Below, piece after piece: positions 8,915 to 18,408 of a DNA stretch of 64,000 bases. Under the pieces are notes generated by a model, which had not been told where the DNA came from, did not search any database, and saw only the letters and a list, made by a program, of their open reading frames with translations. The DNA comes from an uncultured Saprospiraceae bacterium. Lineage in GTDB: Bacteria; Bacteroidota; Bacteroidia; Chitinophagales; Saprospiraceae. Location of the stretch: NCBI GenBank assembly GCA_937959115.1, contig CALGAW010000014.1:1-64000 (forward strand). Reading direction: 5' to 3'. A program made the position numbers and the translations under genes. Position 1 is the first letter of the stretch. Each line of letters begins with the position of its first letter.

Positions 8915-9370
8915 GTTAAAATTTTCTAGTAGGCGTATTCTAATTTAGACAGAGAATTAAAAATCTTCTGCTAGGTTTTGATATACAGTCATTTACAGGC
9001 TGTTCTTTTGTTAATAACTATTTTCTCAAAAATTGAATAAACGTGGTGGGTGGGTGGTAATAGGTCGCGAGTTAGCAGAAAAGCAAAGCATCTTTCAGAC
9101 ACATTACTTTTTTTGAGGGTTGGCTTTTTTCTGTACTCGCTTGTAGCTAACGAATAATGGTATGCGGTCGGCTCTCTGAGGTACAACTTTCAATCACCAC
9201 TTCCTAAAAACAATTTGCAGTTCTAAAGCCATAATGTCAACCCTAGTGAGGTTATGCACTTAGACAAAAAAACAGTTTTTTATGAGCAGCGCAAACCAGA
9301 ATTTGAAAAAGAAGGATATTACCCGGACCTCGCAGGCTCCAAAACAGCACTCAGAAGACACATTGTTTGA
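8915..9370. other. Intergenic region upstream of the R-M locus
   Basis: There is no convincing gene here. An inverted pair GTTAGC (about 9070) and GCTAAC (about 9149) brackets some 80 bases. A 38-codon frame from ATG 9254 to TGA 9370 (starting MHLDKKTVFYEQRKPE) has a protein-like composition and ends exactly where the next gene's stop lies. It may be a scrap of a lost gene. No clear promoter for the minus-strand operon was recognised. Confidence 0.4.
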
Positions 9371-11827
9371 TTACTGCCCGATGACGAATTTTGTCACGTC
9401 ATTCGTCTTCCCATCCGAGGCATAAACCATAAAGATACCAGCAGCCACCGGTGGCAAGTCAAGACTGAACAGCTGGCGGCCACCATTCATTGGCATTGAA
9501 GGAACCTCCGTAATCAGCTTTCCGAGTGCATCAAATACTTTTAACTCAACTGTTGCAGGTCCAGAGAGATCAAGCACCAGCTCAAGCTCTCCATCAACAC
9601 CGTGATTTGCCCCTATGATTGCTAGAGCGTCCGAATCGTTTTCAAAATAAGCGATGATTTCATCATCAGTAGAAAAGTTTTGGGTGATAACAGGAGCATC
9701 AATTTTCTTGGGAATTTCACTTTGTATCTGCCAATGACTAAAGCGGAAACCTGGCTTTGGCTCAATCGTAATGGTAACCGGAACCCCATCAAAGTATTTC
9801 CCATTCCATGGTAATCGTTCGGGGGTAATCGTATTGATTTTTATATTACCAGCGCCTTGCGGGAACGTGTTGATCGACAACTCTACTTCTTTTTCTAGCT
9901 CGAAGTAGTCAATCAAATGTTGTCTTACATGTGTAGGACGATTTTCAATATAATCGTACAATACCGGCAAGTAAGTATCTGTCCAACAGGAGTAACCACA
10001 AGCATCCCAACGGATGAAATGTTGTCGGATATCTGCATCTAGCAGTTCAATTGTTCGATCAAGCTCTTGGCTAAACACTTCTTTTCTAAAGGTCGTATTC
10101 AGTAAGTCTGCATGTCGGTTTAGGAAATAGTTTCGAAAAGTGGTATTCTCTAACAAAGCCTTAAAAATATTAACATGTCGATTGGTGCCAGGATCTGCCA
10201 TTTTCTCTGCTAATAGATCATAATCGTAGGTGGTCCACCCGTGCCTCCCCATAGCAATGTCCATATCAAACACCAAGTAGCGCCAACGGGCATTTTCCTT
10301 TCTTTCCCGCCAATATTTTATATTGTTTCCAAGCCAATCATTATTGTTTAGACCGAGTTGAACAATAAAGGTTTCAGCAATATTTTCTACATCAAAAAAG
10401 GTGGTTGCTTTTTGATAATTTGCATCAATACTTAAATCATTTGTAAACACAAATTGATACATACTATCAAAAATAGTGTAATCCCCAACGTTGATCAAGG
10501 TGTCTTCTTCTAGGAGATCTAGCCGATCGATATCAACACCATAATTGTGTTCTAAATAGTATTTATCCGACTTCTCCCGGTTATTGATCACGCCGTAGTA
10601 ACCACCGTTCAAGTACATCACAACTGGCTGGTAAGCCAACACATCTAAATTCAATTCTTCCTTCATAAAATATCGAGCAAGAAAAGCATCTCTGAAATGT
10701 GCATTGTTATAATCACCACTCGCATTCCGTAAAACCATTCGCTTATAAGTCGTCCGATCCCGATCCTTAAAGAAAGGATAGGTCACTGTAGATGAGCCAT
10801 ATTTCTTCTTGACTTCTAGCCGTAATGGTTTTTGTCGATTGGTTCTCGCCCCTCTTCCTCCATGTACCTGAGTATCGAATTGATTCGCAAAGGCAAGCGT
10901 TTGGTTATCCTCAAAGTATTCTACATAAACAGGAACTTCTTTATCCGACCAATAATTGGCTCCCCAATATGGCCAAGCGCTGCTAGCATTGTTGCCAGTA
11001 ATTAAGATACCAACATCGATATCGTTAAAATTATAAGGACTAGTAGATAATGAAATCACAGGCAATTCATGCTTTACGCCTACAAAATAGGTAAACGTAC
11101 TTACCGCGGAAGGCAAATGGTCAGGTAGCACTGCGATGGCTTTTATAACGGTTGTTTTTAAAATAGAGATTGACCCCGTATAGAGCAGGCTGTTCGATGT
11201 AGGAATGTCACCATTGTCTGTGTAGTAGATCGTAGCATTTGGAACCGCCTCCAGCTCAATCTTCGTCTGTGCTTCGAAAAACCGCTTATTGCCAGCATAT
11301 GTTGGTGCCGCAATTCGATCCAGTAAAGGGATATTGGTATTGCTGACTAAAGGAGAAGGCACGGCAATCGTTTGCCAGTTGGACGCACCATCCGGGATTC
11401 TACCATACGACTGATTTGAGGCTAGCGCAGGGCAGTATACTTGATCAACCACAAAACTATCTTTTGAACTAAGGACAAGGTCTTCACCCGCACTTGAAAG
11501 CTTAAAATTTGTACTTGGAAACTGCAACCAGGTGTCTTCATCATTGGCAAATACAAGGTGATATCCATAGGCAGGAATGGTAACATCAGGGATCCGCCAC
11601 TTTTGAAATTCATTGATGTTATCACTAATAAACCATCCCTTTATTGAGATTTCAGCATTGCTTGCATTGTACAATTCAATCCAGTCGGAAGTCTTACCAA
11701 AATCGTCGGTTACTACTTGACTATTGCTTGTGCACACTTCATTAATAACGATTTGTCCATTCAAGAGAATGACAATAAAAGAAAAGTTGAGTAGGAAGCA
11801 GAATTTAATGTACCAGCAGCATTTCAT
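9371..11827 (-). CDS. Secreted lamin-tail/CotH-domain protein with T9SS type A signal
   Basis: The 818-residue protein starts with a hydrophobic signal peptide (about 1-25). A lamin-tail domain follows (about 26-140, with DWIELYN and GWFISDN). Next comes a chitobiase-C-like beta domain (about 185-250), then a CotH kinase-like region (about 290-640, with GGRGARTNRQK, NREKSDKYY and FDMDIAMGRHG). A short divergent B-repeat-like stretch and a C-terminal T9SS type A sorting domain (about 745-818, ending KFVIGQ) complete it. CotH domains include protein kinases in spore coats, but in Bacteroidota their extracellular substrate is unknown. It is monocistronic, flanked by intergenic DNA on both sides. 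Confidence 0.88.
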   Translation of the reverse strand: MKCCWYIKFCFLLNFSFIVILLNGQIVINEVCTSNSQVVTDDFGKTSDWIELYNASNAEISIKGWFISDNINEFQKWRIPDVTIPAYGYHLVFANDEDTWLQFPSTNFKLSSAGEDLVLSSKDSFVVDQVYCPALASNQSYGRIPDGASNWQTIAVPSPLVSNTNIPLLDRIAAPTYAGNKRFFEAQTKIELEAVPNATIYYTDNGDIPTSNSLLYTGSISILKTTVIKAIAVLPDHLPSAVSTFTYFVGVKHELPVISLSTSPYNFNDIDVGILITGNNASSAWPYWGANYWSDKEVPVYVEYFEDNQTLAFANQFDTQVHGGRGARTNRQKPLRLEVKKKYGSSTVTYPFFKDRDRTTYKRMVLRNASGDYNNAHFRDAFLARYFMKEELNLDVLAYQPVVMYLNGGYYGVINNREKSDKYYLEHNYGVDIDRLDLLEEDTLINVGDYTIFDSMYQFVFTNDLSIDANYQKATTFFDVENIAETFIVQLGLNNNDWLGNNIKYWRERKENARWRYLVFDMDIAMGRHGWTTYDYDLLAEKMADPGTNRHVNIFKALLENTTFRNYFLNRHADLLNTTFRKEVFSQELDRTIELLDADIRQHFIRWDACGYSCWTDTYLPVLYDYIENRPTHVRQHLIDYFELEKEVELSINTFPQGAGNIKINTITPERLPWNGKYFDGVPVTITIEPKPGFRFSHWQIQSEIPKKIDAPVITQNFSTDDEIIAYFENDSDALAIIGANHGVDGELELVLDLSGPATVELKVFDALGKLITEVPSMPMNGGRQLFSLDLPPVAAGIFMVYASDGKTNDVTKFVIGQ

Positions 11828-12232
11828 AAGTAAATTTGAGGTATTCGTTGAGTGTTTTCCTTATTAGACAAGGTAAACAATGTAAGTGAAAAACTCAATG
11901 GAGAATCTTTATTGTAGGTAAATATGACTTTTATTTTACAAGTATACGGACAGGGGATTCGGCAGATGGTTTCAGTCTACGGATAGAAAGATACTCAAGT
12001 ACAACAACAGACCCAGTGCAGCCTTTACAGGTTCAATAAGCAAAAGTTCCATCTAAATTTGATGGCAATTTTTCTTTTAAAATTTAGGTATCGTTTCAAC
12101 CCTTCTACACTTGAAATTCTGAATTTAATTTCTTTAATGAACGATTTCAACAAAAAAGTGGTTGAAGAAAAGTAAGTAAAAAATAGTAATGCATCTGAAA
12201 ACAATTAAATTTGCAGTCTTAAAACAACACGA
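11828..12232. other. Intergenic region between the CotH gene and pheT
   Basis: No gene is evident. A stop-to-stop frame at 11890-12039 on the plus strand (48 codons before a TAA, no ATG near its beginning) has protein-like composition including TSIRTGDSADGF, and may be a gene remnant. A weak hairpin CCATC/GATGG with a following T-rich stretch lies near 12050-12080. The end holds the probable pheT promoter. Confidence 0.35.
12206..12213 (+). promoter_or_regulatory. Bacteroidota-type -7 element before pheT
   Basis: TAAATTTG matches the TAnnTTTG consensus and lies 20 bases before the pheT ATG. No good -33 TTTG was found at the expected distance, so support is partial. Confidence 0.4.
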
Positions 12233-14674
12233 ATGAAAGTTTCTTACAACTGGCTTAAGCAATATATAGATATCAACCTACCAGTCAACGAGTTAGGTGA
12301 CATCCTCACCGAAATCGGTCTTGAAGTGGAAGGTGTAGACAAGTTTGAAAGTATTCCTGGCAGCCTTGAAGGCATTGTTGTCGGTCATGTAAAAACAAGA
12401 GAAAAGCACCCTGACGCAGACAAACTAGCCGTCACTACTGTAGACATCGGTGGAGAAGCAGACGTGCAAATTGTTTGTGGAGCACCAAATGTAGCGGCTG
12501 GACAAAAAGTAGTCGTAGCCACCGTAGGCAGCACACTCTACCCTGTTGATGGCGAGCCATTTAAAATCAAAAAAGCGAAAATTAGAGGAGCTGAATCGTT
12601 TGGAATGATCTGCGCAGAAGACGAAATCGGCCTAGGGAAATCGCATGATGGTATAATGGTCCTTGATGCGCAACTCCAACCTGGGACTGCGGCTTCCGAA
12701 GTCTTTAATATAGAAACGGATTACGTGTATGAAATTGGCCTGACGCCCAACCGCTCAGATGGGACATCGCACATCGGTACAGCAGAAGACCTCGCCGCAG
12801 CACTCAAAATCAACTACGGAGGTGACGGAAAAGTCAGCTGGCCCAAAATGGATGATCTCACGATAAAAGAAAAGAGTGGACAGGTCACTGTGGAAGTGGA
12901 AAACACCGCACTTTGTCCTAGATATTCAGGTGTTACAATCTCTGGTATCACTGTAGCAGCATCTCCAGAATGGCTAGTCAACCGCCTAGCATCAATTGGG
13001 ATCCGAACAACAAATAACGTGGTAGACATTACCAACTTTGTACTCCACGAACTAGGACAGCCACTTCATGCTTTTGACATGGAGCACGTAACAGACAATA
13101 AGATCATTGTCAAAACGCTACCAGAAGGAACTGAGTTCACGACTCTTGATGAAGTCACTCGAAAACTAAACGCGGAAGATTTAATGATTTGTGATGGCAA
13201 CAGCAAGCCGATGTGTATTGGTGGTGTGTTTGGTGGCCTCACTTCTGGTGTATCTGACACTACAACTTCTATTTTCCTAGAGGCAGCGCACTTTAATGCT
13301 AAATCGAATAGACGATCAAGCATGCGCCATAACCTGCGCACAGACGCCGCAAAAGTATTTGAGAAGGGAAGCGACCCTAACCGCACAGTTAAGGCACTGA
13401 AGCGTGCTGCATGGTTAATTATGGAAATAGCTGGCGGTTATATTGACTCTGACATTGTCGACCTCTACCCAGAAGAAATCAAACGACAAGAAATCAACGT
13501 GTCGGTGAGCAACGTTAATCGCTTGATTGGGACGGAGATGACTCCTGATCAGATCAAGGAGATTTTTGATGCATTGCATATTGAAATACTGGAGCCTTAT
13601 AATGATACAACAGGGTTGTTTAACGTGGCGATCCCAACCAATAAGATGGATGTAACTAGAGAGGTGGATGTGATTGAAGAGATTCTTAGAATCTATGGAT
13701 TTAACAAGGTAGACTACTCTAATGCAGTGAAAAGCTCCCTTGCGTTTACCAATCCCCCAGAGTCGTACAAAATCAAAAATGTAATTGGTGATTTCCTTAT
13801 TGGCAATGGTTATAGTGAAATGATGGGCATGTCGATTACCCAATCAAAATACTTTGACAAAGCGAGTGAGCATGCTGATTACGTTTTTGTCAACAATACC
13901 TCCAATCAACACTTAGATTTGATGCGTCCAAACATCCTAGTGACAATGTTAGAGGCAGTTGCGCACAATCACAATCGTCAAAATCCAGATGTGAAGTTGT
14001 TTGAATTTGGCAATACCTACTCGAAACAAGAAGGCGAATACAAGGAGACAGCTCATTTAGGTTTGGTCTTAACTGGGAGCAACAATGGAGATAGCTGGTT
14101 ACAAACCAATCAGGAAGTTGGGTTTTACACCGTCAAGTCAATGGCAGAAAGTGTGTTGTCTCGATTGGGGATTAAGGGCTATCAATCAGATGAACTGACA
14201 GACCCTGATTTTGTGTACGGGTTGTCTTATTTCCGTGGCCCAAATAAACTGGTCAACTTTGGAAAACTAAGCAAGGCGCGGCTCAAGACCTTTGGGGTAA
14301 AGTCTGATGTCTATTTTGCTGATTTCAACTGGGATGTCATCATGAAATCCTTGAAGAAACACAAGATCGTCTTTAAAGATATGCCTAAGTTTCCGTCTTC
14401 TAGAAGAGATCTTGCTATGGTATTGGATAAAAAGACCACCTTTGCTCAGATCGAAGGCATCGTTAAAAAACAAGGCAAAAAAATCCTACAATCAGTTAAT
14501 CTATTTGACGTATACGTGAATGAGGAAAAGGTTGGCAAAGACAAAAAATCCTATTCGATTAGCATGGTGTTTCAAGATCCGCAGAAGACATTGAAAGACA
14601 AAGATGTGGATGCTGTTGTGAACAAAGTGATGTATGCGGTGGAGAATCAACTAGGTGGTGTGATTCGTAAGTAG
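12233..14674 (+). CDS. pheT: Phenylalanyl-tRNA synthetase beta subunit
   Basis: The 813-residue length and architecture are those of bacterial PheT. There is an N-terminal tRNA-binding OB domain (about 40-150, with HPDADKL), a B3/B4 editing domain (about 210-375, with TNFVLHELGQPLHAFD), a B5 domain (about 405-480), a catalytic-like core, and a C-terminal FDX-ACB anticodon-binding domain (about 720-812, with FPSSRRDLAMV). With PheS it charges tRNA-Phe in the cytosol. pheS is not in the window, which is common in this phylum. The ATG follows a good -7 element. Confidence 0.98.
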   Translation: MKVSYNWLKQYIDINLPVNELGDILTEIGLEVEGVDKFESIPGSLEGIVVGHVKTREKHPDADKLAVTTVDIGGEADVQIVCGAPNVAAGQKVVVATVGSTLYPVDGEPFKIKKAKIRGAESFGMICAEDEIGLGKSHDGIMVLDAQLQPGTAASEVFNIETDYVYEIGLTPNRSDGTSHIGTAEDLAAALKINYGGDGKVSWPKMDDLTIKEKSGQVTVEVENTALCPRYSGVTISGITVAASPEWLVNRLASIGIRTTNNVVDITNFVLHELGQPLHAFDMEHVTDNKIIVKTLPEGTEFTTLDEVTRKLNAEDLMICDGNSKPMCIGGVFGGLTSGVSDTTTSIFLEAAHFNAKSNRRSSMRHNLRTDAAKVFEKGSDPNRTVKALKRAAWLIMEIAGGYIDSDIVDLYPEEIKRQEINVSVSNVNRLIGTEMTPDQIKEIFDALHIEILEPYNDTTGLFNVAIPTNKMDVTREVDVIEEILRIYGFNKVDYSNAVKSSLAFTNPPESYKIKNVIGDFLIGNGYSEMMGMSITQSKYFDKASEHADYVFVNNTSNQHLDLMRPNILVTMLEAVAHNHNRQNPDVKLFEFGNTYSKQEGEYKETAHLGLVLTGSNNGDSWLQTNQEVGFYTVKSMAESVLSRLGIKGYQSDELTDPDFVYGLSYFRGPNKLVNFGKLSKARLKTFGVKSDVYFADFNWDVIMKSLKKHKIVFKDMPKFPSSRRDLAMVLDKKTTFAQIEGIVKKQGKKILQSVNLFDVYVNEEKVGKDKKSYSISMVFQDPQKTLKDKDVDAVVNKVMYAVENQLGGVIRK

Positions 14675-15225
14675 AACTTGGATTTTTAGGATATTTGAAC
14701 AATTGACCTGAACAATTAATGCTTGCATTCCTAAAAGGCTTATTTTCAATTATTCGAAATTAATTCATTGGTGTTTTAGAAATGATATACTTAAGGAAAT
14801 CTTGAGGTGGGCAGTCTTTTTTCAATAGATTCAATCTAAGCTTCCAACTGCTTGATAAACCAGTACTTTTCCGGCAATGAGTGAAGTACGCGAATCTCTT
14901 CAGTCAATGCATTACAGGCTTCCTTGTCATACTGATTCAGGGTCACTAGCTTACTTAAGCAATTAATAAAATACTGATAGTGGATAGCTTATCCCTTGCT
15001 TTCGTCGTATAAACCCTTTAGTATGTTAAAAACGATTCGCTACTTAAGAAAAGGCAAAATAAAATGCGGGTTGAATGGTGTCTGATTTTCTTTTGATTAC
15101 ATATTAATAAATAAAAATGCATTGTTTTTTCATTAATTCTGTAACGCTTGGGCCTTGATATGGTAATATAAAATTGTAACTAAAATTTATTCTAAGCTTA
15201 GTCAAATTACTTAAAATTTATAATA
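14675..15225. other. Intergenic region after pheT
   Basis: Apart from the coding remnant at 14836-14988, this 551-base stretch shows no gene. It is strongly AT-rich towards the lipoprotein gene. No TAnnTTTG element was found near 15226. Confidence 0.5.
14836..14988 (-). pseudogene. Gene remnant, 3' end only
   Basis: A frame of 50 codons ending in TAG at 14836-14838 has no start codon and is closed upstream by a stop. Its translation, with stretches such as NQYDKEACNAL and LPEKYWFIKQLEA, has natural protein composition and looks like the helical C-terminus of a cytosolic protein. The family was not identified. It may be the remains of a deleted gene. Confidence 0.4.
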
Positions 15226-15804
15226 ATGAAAAATAACATTTTTAAATTATCACTGTTTGCCCTAATCTCAACTTGTTTATTGTTTACTTCTTGTTCAAAG
15301 GAGGAATTGTTCTCATCCTTTAAAGGGGATTCAGATGCACAGATTTCCGTGGAAGCAGAGAATACTTTTGAAGCTAATGAATTTATACTTAATATTAATG
15401 GTAGAACATTCACTACAAACGCTTATGCTGAATACTGTGTAGATCCGAGCGGTTCTTTTTTAGCCGTTTCAAATAAACAGGTCTTGCTGGATACTACAAT
15501 GAATTTATCGGACTTTGCAGAAGATGATTTTGTATTCCACCAAAGGATTGAACCAGGCAACACGTATACCCTTGGAGGGGCTGTGTTTGGTTCTGCTACT
15601 ACAGGCGTGCCGAATTTACTACAAGCTATTTTCTCAACAGATCCAGTAGTGAATATAACTTCTAATAATGGAACTGTTGTAGATGGAACCATGTCTGGAA
15701 CATTTATGGCATTGGATACAAATTACGTACCATCAATACCATTACCCTATACTGCAAACTTCAGCGCTCAGATTATACAACAATCTGTACTTTGTCCATT
15801 TTAA
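15226..15804 (+). CDS. Lipoprotein of unknown family (first tandem copy)
   Basis: The 192-residue protein has a signal peptide with a lipobox ending at C23 (LFTSC), followed by SKEE, which resembles the acidic surface-export signal of Bacteroidota lipoproteins. The mature part (about 50-192) contains TNAYAEYC, AVSNKQVLLDT and SNNGTVVDG, shared almost block for block with the next gene. I do not recognise the family. It is probably beta-rich and outer-membrane anchored. An intrinsic terminator follows, so much of its transcript may end before the next gene. A link to the sigma factor downstream is inference from position. Confidence 0.8.
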   Translation: MKNNIFKLSLFALISTCLLFTSCSKEELFSSFKGDSDAQISVEAENTFEANEFILNINGRTFTTNAYAEYCVDPSGSFLAVSNKQVLLDTTMNLSDFAEDDFVFHQRIEPGNTYTLGGAVFGSATTGVPNLLQAIFSTDPVVNITSNNGTVVDGTMSGTFMALDTNYVPSIPLPYTANFSAQIIQQSVLCPF

Positions 15805-15817
15805 ATTGATTGAATTG

Positions 15818-15854
15818 AATTGGATGAATAAACGTTCATCCAGTTCATTTTTTT
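15818..15854 (+). terminator. Terminator between the two lipoprotein genes
   Basis: The arms AATTGGATGAA (15818-15828) and TTCATCCAGTT (15835-15845) form an 11-bp stem with one G-T pair and a 6-base loop, followed by seven T. It separates the first lipoprotein gene from the second. Confidence 0.75.
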
Positions 15855-15872
15855 ATATTGAATCGTAATCAA

Positions 15873-16415
15873 ATGAAAAATAGAAATTCTCAATTGCTAC
15901 TTTGCTTTTTCGTATTAATGATGTTGGCATTCACTTCTTGTAAAAAAGAAAACTCTGTAACCTTGGAAACAGAAGAAAAGCCAATTGAGACCAAAGTAGA
16001 AATGATCGTAAATGGTAGGATGATTACTACCAATGCCTATGCAGAGTACTGTATTAGCTCTAGTGGTGAGTTTTTAGCCGTTTCAAACAAACAAGTTTTA
16101 CTTGATACCGTAATGAATTTAACGGATTTTGCAGAGGATGATTTTGTTTTTCATTACAAAGTAGATTCTCTTTATACCTATACATTGGGAGGGGCTGTTT
16201 TTGGACCTAGCACAACTGGTGTTCCCGGATTATTACAGGTGATATTCGATGTGTCTCCAATCATAACGATTGATTCTAATAATGGGACTATTGTGGATGG
16301 ATCGATGACCGGAAACTTTCTTGTTTTGGATTCTACATTACTGCCATCCAAGTTTTTGCCTTATTCTGCAAATTTTTCAGCTCTAATTGTGCAACAATCC
16401 GTTTTTTGCGACTAA
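15873..16415 (+). CDS. Lipoprotein of unknown family (second tandem copy)
   Basis: The ATG at 15873 is chosen because it puts the signal peptide directly at the N-terminus with lipobox Cys at residue 23 (AFTSC). The upstream TTG at 15858 would add five residues. The 180-residue protein is a paralogue of the gene before it, sharing TNAYAEYC, AVSNKQVLLDT, FAEDDFVFH and TLGGAVFG in the same order. It lies 16 bases before the sigma factor gene, so it is probably in the same transcript. Function unknown; an envelope or surface location is inferred from the lipobox followed by KKEN. Confidence 0.82.
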   Translation: MKNRNSQLLLCFFVLMMLAFTSCKKENSVTLETEEKPIETKVEMIVNGRMITTNAYAEYCISSSGEFLAVSNKQVLLDTVMNLTDFAEDDFVFHYKVDSLYTYTLGGAVFGPSTTGVPGLLQVIFDVSPIITIDSNNGTIVDGSMTGNFLVLDSTLLPSKFLPYSANFSALIVQQSVFCD

Positions 16416-16431
16416 AAGGTTAACAGATTAA

Positions 16432-16980
16432 ATGAAAGCAGATCTTGACATAATCAAAGATTGCCTTAATGGGGATCAACTAGCTTATAAGGCAATTTAT
16501 CAGCGATATGTCGGCTATTGCTACGGAATCTGCAAGCGTTATGGACTAAAGAACTCAGAGATCAAGGATCAAATTCAAATCACCTTTATCGAAGTGTTTA
16601 AATCTTTAGAGCGCTATCAATCCGATAAAGCAGGATTTAAAACCTGGTTGACCAGAATTTGCATCAATCAGATCATCAATCAGAAAAGAAAATACTGGGA
16701 GAATGTGTACATGGAAGAACTCTCAGATGTGCATGATCAACTAAAGCAACATATTGTTGAACCACAATATGGGGCAATTGATAAAGAGTACATTTTGCAG
16801 GTGCTAAGTAGGATGCCTGAGAAATATAGAGCGGTATTCAACTTGTTTATTATCGATGGATATTCACACAATGAGATTTCCGAACAGCTAAACATCAGTG
16901 AATCGTCATCAAGAGTTATTTTAAATAGAGCCAGAAAATGGGCTCAGCAAGCGATTACTTCAACGCTTAAACAATCTTAG
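16432..16980 (+). CDS. ECF-type RNA polymerase sigma factor
   Basis: The 182-residue protein has sigma region 2 (about 12-85, with YGLKNSEIKDQIQITFIEVF and FKTWLTRI) and region 4 (about 120-178, with MPEKYRAVFNLF and a helix-turn-helix at YSHNEISEQLNISES). No region 1 or 3 is present, as usual for group 4 sigma factors. It lies two bases before a membrane protein that looks like its anti-sigma partner. Family knowledge suggests release upon an envelope signal; the signal is unknown. Confidence 0.92.
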   Translation: MKADLDIIKDCLNGDQLAYKAIYQRYVGYCYGICKRYGLKNSEIKDQIQITFIEVFKSLERYQSDKAGFKTWLTRICINQIINQKRKYWENVYMEELSDVHDQLKQHIVEPQYGAIDKEYILQVLSRMPEKYRAVFNLFIIDGYSHNEISEQLNISESSSRVILNRARKWAQQAITSTLKQS

Positions 16981-16982
16981 AA

Positions 16983-18386
16983 ATGAAGGAACAGAACAAT
17001 TTTGACCAATATATCAATAAGATTTTCAAGGACGAATGGACCACTCCAGATGAACTTGCCTGGGAGCATATGGATATTCCGATTCCTAAAAAGCGTAACA
17101 AGAAACGCTTCCTGCTTATCTTAATTCCGTTTGCACTTCTAGTAAGTTCAGTATTGATTTATTCCTTGTTGAATACGAATAATTCTTCTCTTGTCGTCAA
17201 CCAAAATCAAACACCTGATCCTTCAACTTCTATTGAACAAAACAAGCTAGTTGACACCAAGCAATCAACCAAATCGGAAGACAAATTACCATCATCAAAC
17301 ACCTCCACTCCTCCTAATTCAATGGAGAAGACACCGAATACAAAAAATGCAATGGGAACACTAAAAGAAAAAACTCCTCCAATTCAAACAATTAGATCAA
17401 ACTACAATTTTACAGCGACTCTTCCCAACCCGAGCAAGCAAACAACTCAACAAACAACTAGTACATTTAACTCAAATCAGTCCTCCTCTCATTTGCCGAC
17501 AGAACCAACAATCTCTATTGGAAATCAACAAACAAACCAACAACAATCTAGCAATCAACAGCTACTAATCATTGAAAAGACAATAGACCAATCATCAACA
17601 AACAAGCAGCCTACAACTACAGAAAAAACAATTAAAAAGGCTGTAAACAAAACAATTGCCTTCCTACCAAGCAAGCCATTGAATCAGGTACAACAAACCC
17701 CTGAATCGTTGACATTCAAGTTTTTAAATAAAAAGAAAAAAACGTCAAAATCAGCTTCAAAAAACATCGCGATTTTTGCACACGCAGGACCTAATACCTT
17801 CACAGTAAAAACTCAAATCGATTCCCTTCCCTTTGATCAGTTAGATGCTTCAAACGGGTTGTCTGTCAGTGTTGGCCTTCGTGCTTACATTGGTCCAAAA
17901 ACCAGTTTGTCTATTGGGTTTCAGTACGATGAATATCACTCGATCTTTCAGCATCGACATGAAGCAGGGACCTATTTGAATGTTAACGGGACCACCCAAA
18001 TCATTCAATATGATCGTTATTATCACAATAATTATACACGAATGGCTGGAATCAGTTTTGGACTTAATCAACACCTTTCTGTTGCAAAATGGTTGGAACT
18101 TTCTGGTGGTATCTATTTGGCTCCTTCCTATCGGATGAGTTCTACTGGAAAAACGGTTTTCAATGATGCAGTGGTTGAGCTTTCCGATTTACCTAAAACG
18201 AAGAGATTTAACCTTAGTTATGGTGTAGCAGGCGGCGTTGCCATTCTCGTTCATTCTAATCTTAAACTAACTGGTGGCTATCAACTACAATTAACATCCG
18301 GGAAAGGCGTGTTTATTAATCAAACTGCTTTCTCTAAAATTGCACACCGTTATGTGTTGGGAGTGGAGGTGTTGTTCGGGAAGTAA
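16983..18386 (+). CDS. Anti-sigma-like membrane protein with beta-barrel-like C-terminus
   Basis: The 467-residue protein has a short cytosolic N-terminus (1-42) with FDQYINKIFKDEW, then one membrane helix (about 43-63). A long linker rich in Gln, Asn, Thr, Ser and Pro follows (about 65-240), then a C-terminal domain (about 250-467) of alternating hydrophobic strands ending in VLGVEVLFGK, as in outer-membrane beta-barrels. Position directly after the ECF sigma gene and the N-terminal layout suggest a sigma regulator. No ZAS zinc motif is visible. An inner-membrane helix joined to a barrel-like end through a flexible linker is unusual. The anti-sigma role is inference. Confidence 0.72.
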   Translation: MKEQNNFDQYINKIFKDEWTTPDELAWEHMDIPIPKKRNKKRFLLILIPFALLVSSVLIYSLLNTNNSSLVVNQNQTPDPSTSIEQNKLVDTKQSTKSEDKLPSSNTSTPPNSMEKTPNTKNAMGTLKEKTPPIQTIRSNYNFTATLPNPSKQTTQQTTSTFNSNQSSSHLPTEPTISIGNQQTNQQQSSNQQLLIIEKTIDQSSTNKQPTTTEKTIKKAVNKTIAFLPSKPLNQVQQTPESLTFKFLNKKKKTSKSASKNIAIFAHAGPNTFTVKTQIDSLPFDQLDASNGLSVSVGLRAYIGPKTSLSIGFQYDEYHSIFQHRHEAGTYLNVNGTTQIIQYDRYYHNNYTRMAGISFGLNQHLSVAKWLELSGGIYLAPSYRMSSTGKTVFNDAVVELSDLPKTKRFNLSYGVAGGVAILVHSNLKLTGGYQLQLTSGKGVFINQTAFSKIAHRYVLGVEVLFGK

Positions 18387-18408
18387 TAGATATACGTTTT
18401 TAATGGTA

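Noticed and set aside
8989-9186. 65-codon minus-strand frame upstream of the half-HsdS
   Set aside because: It starts with TTG, has biased composition and no family pattern; it coincides with the inverted-repeat region.
9067-9260. Integron attC-like site (GTTAGC, GCTAAC, GTTATGC)
   Set aside because: The half-sites are in the wrong order for an attC, inner pairing arms are missing and no integrase is present.
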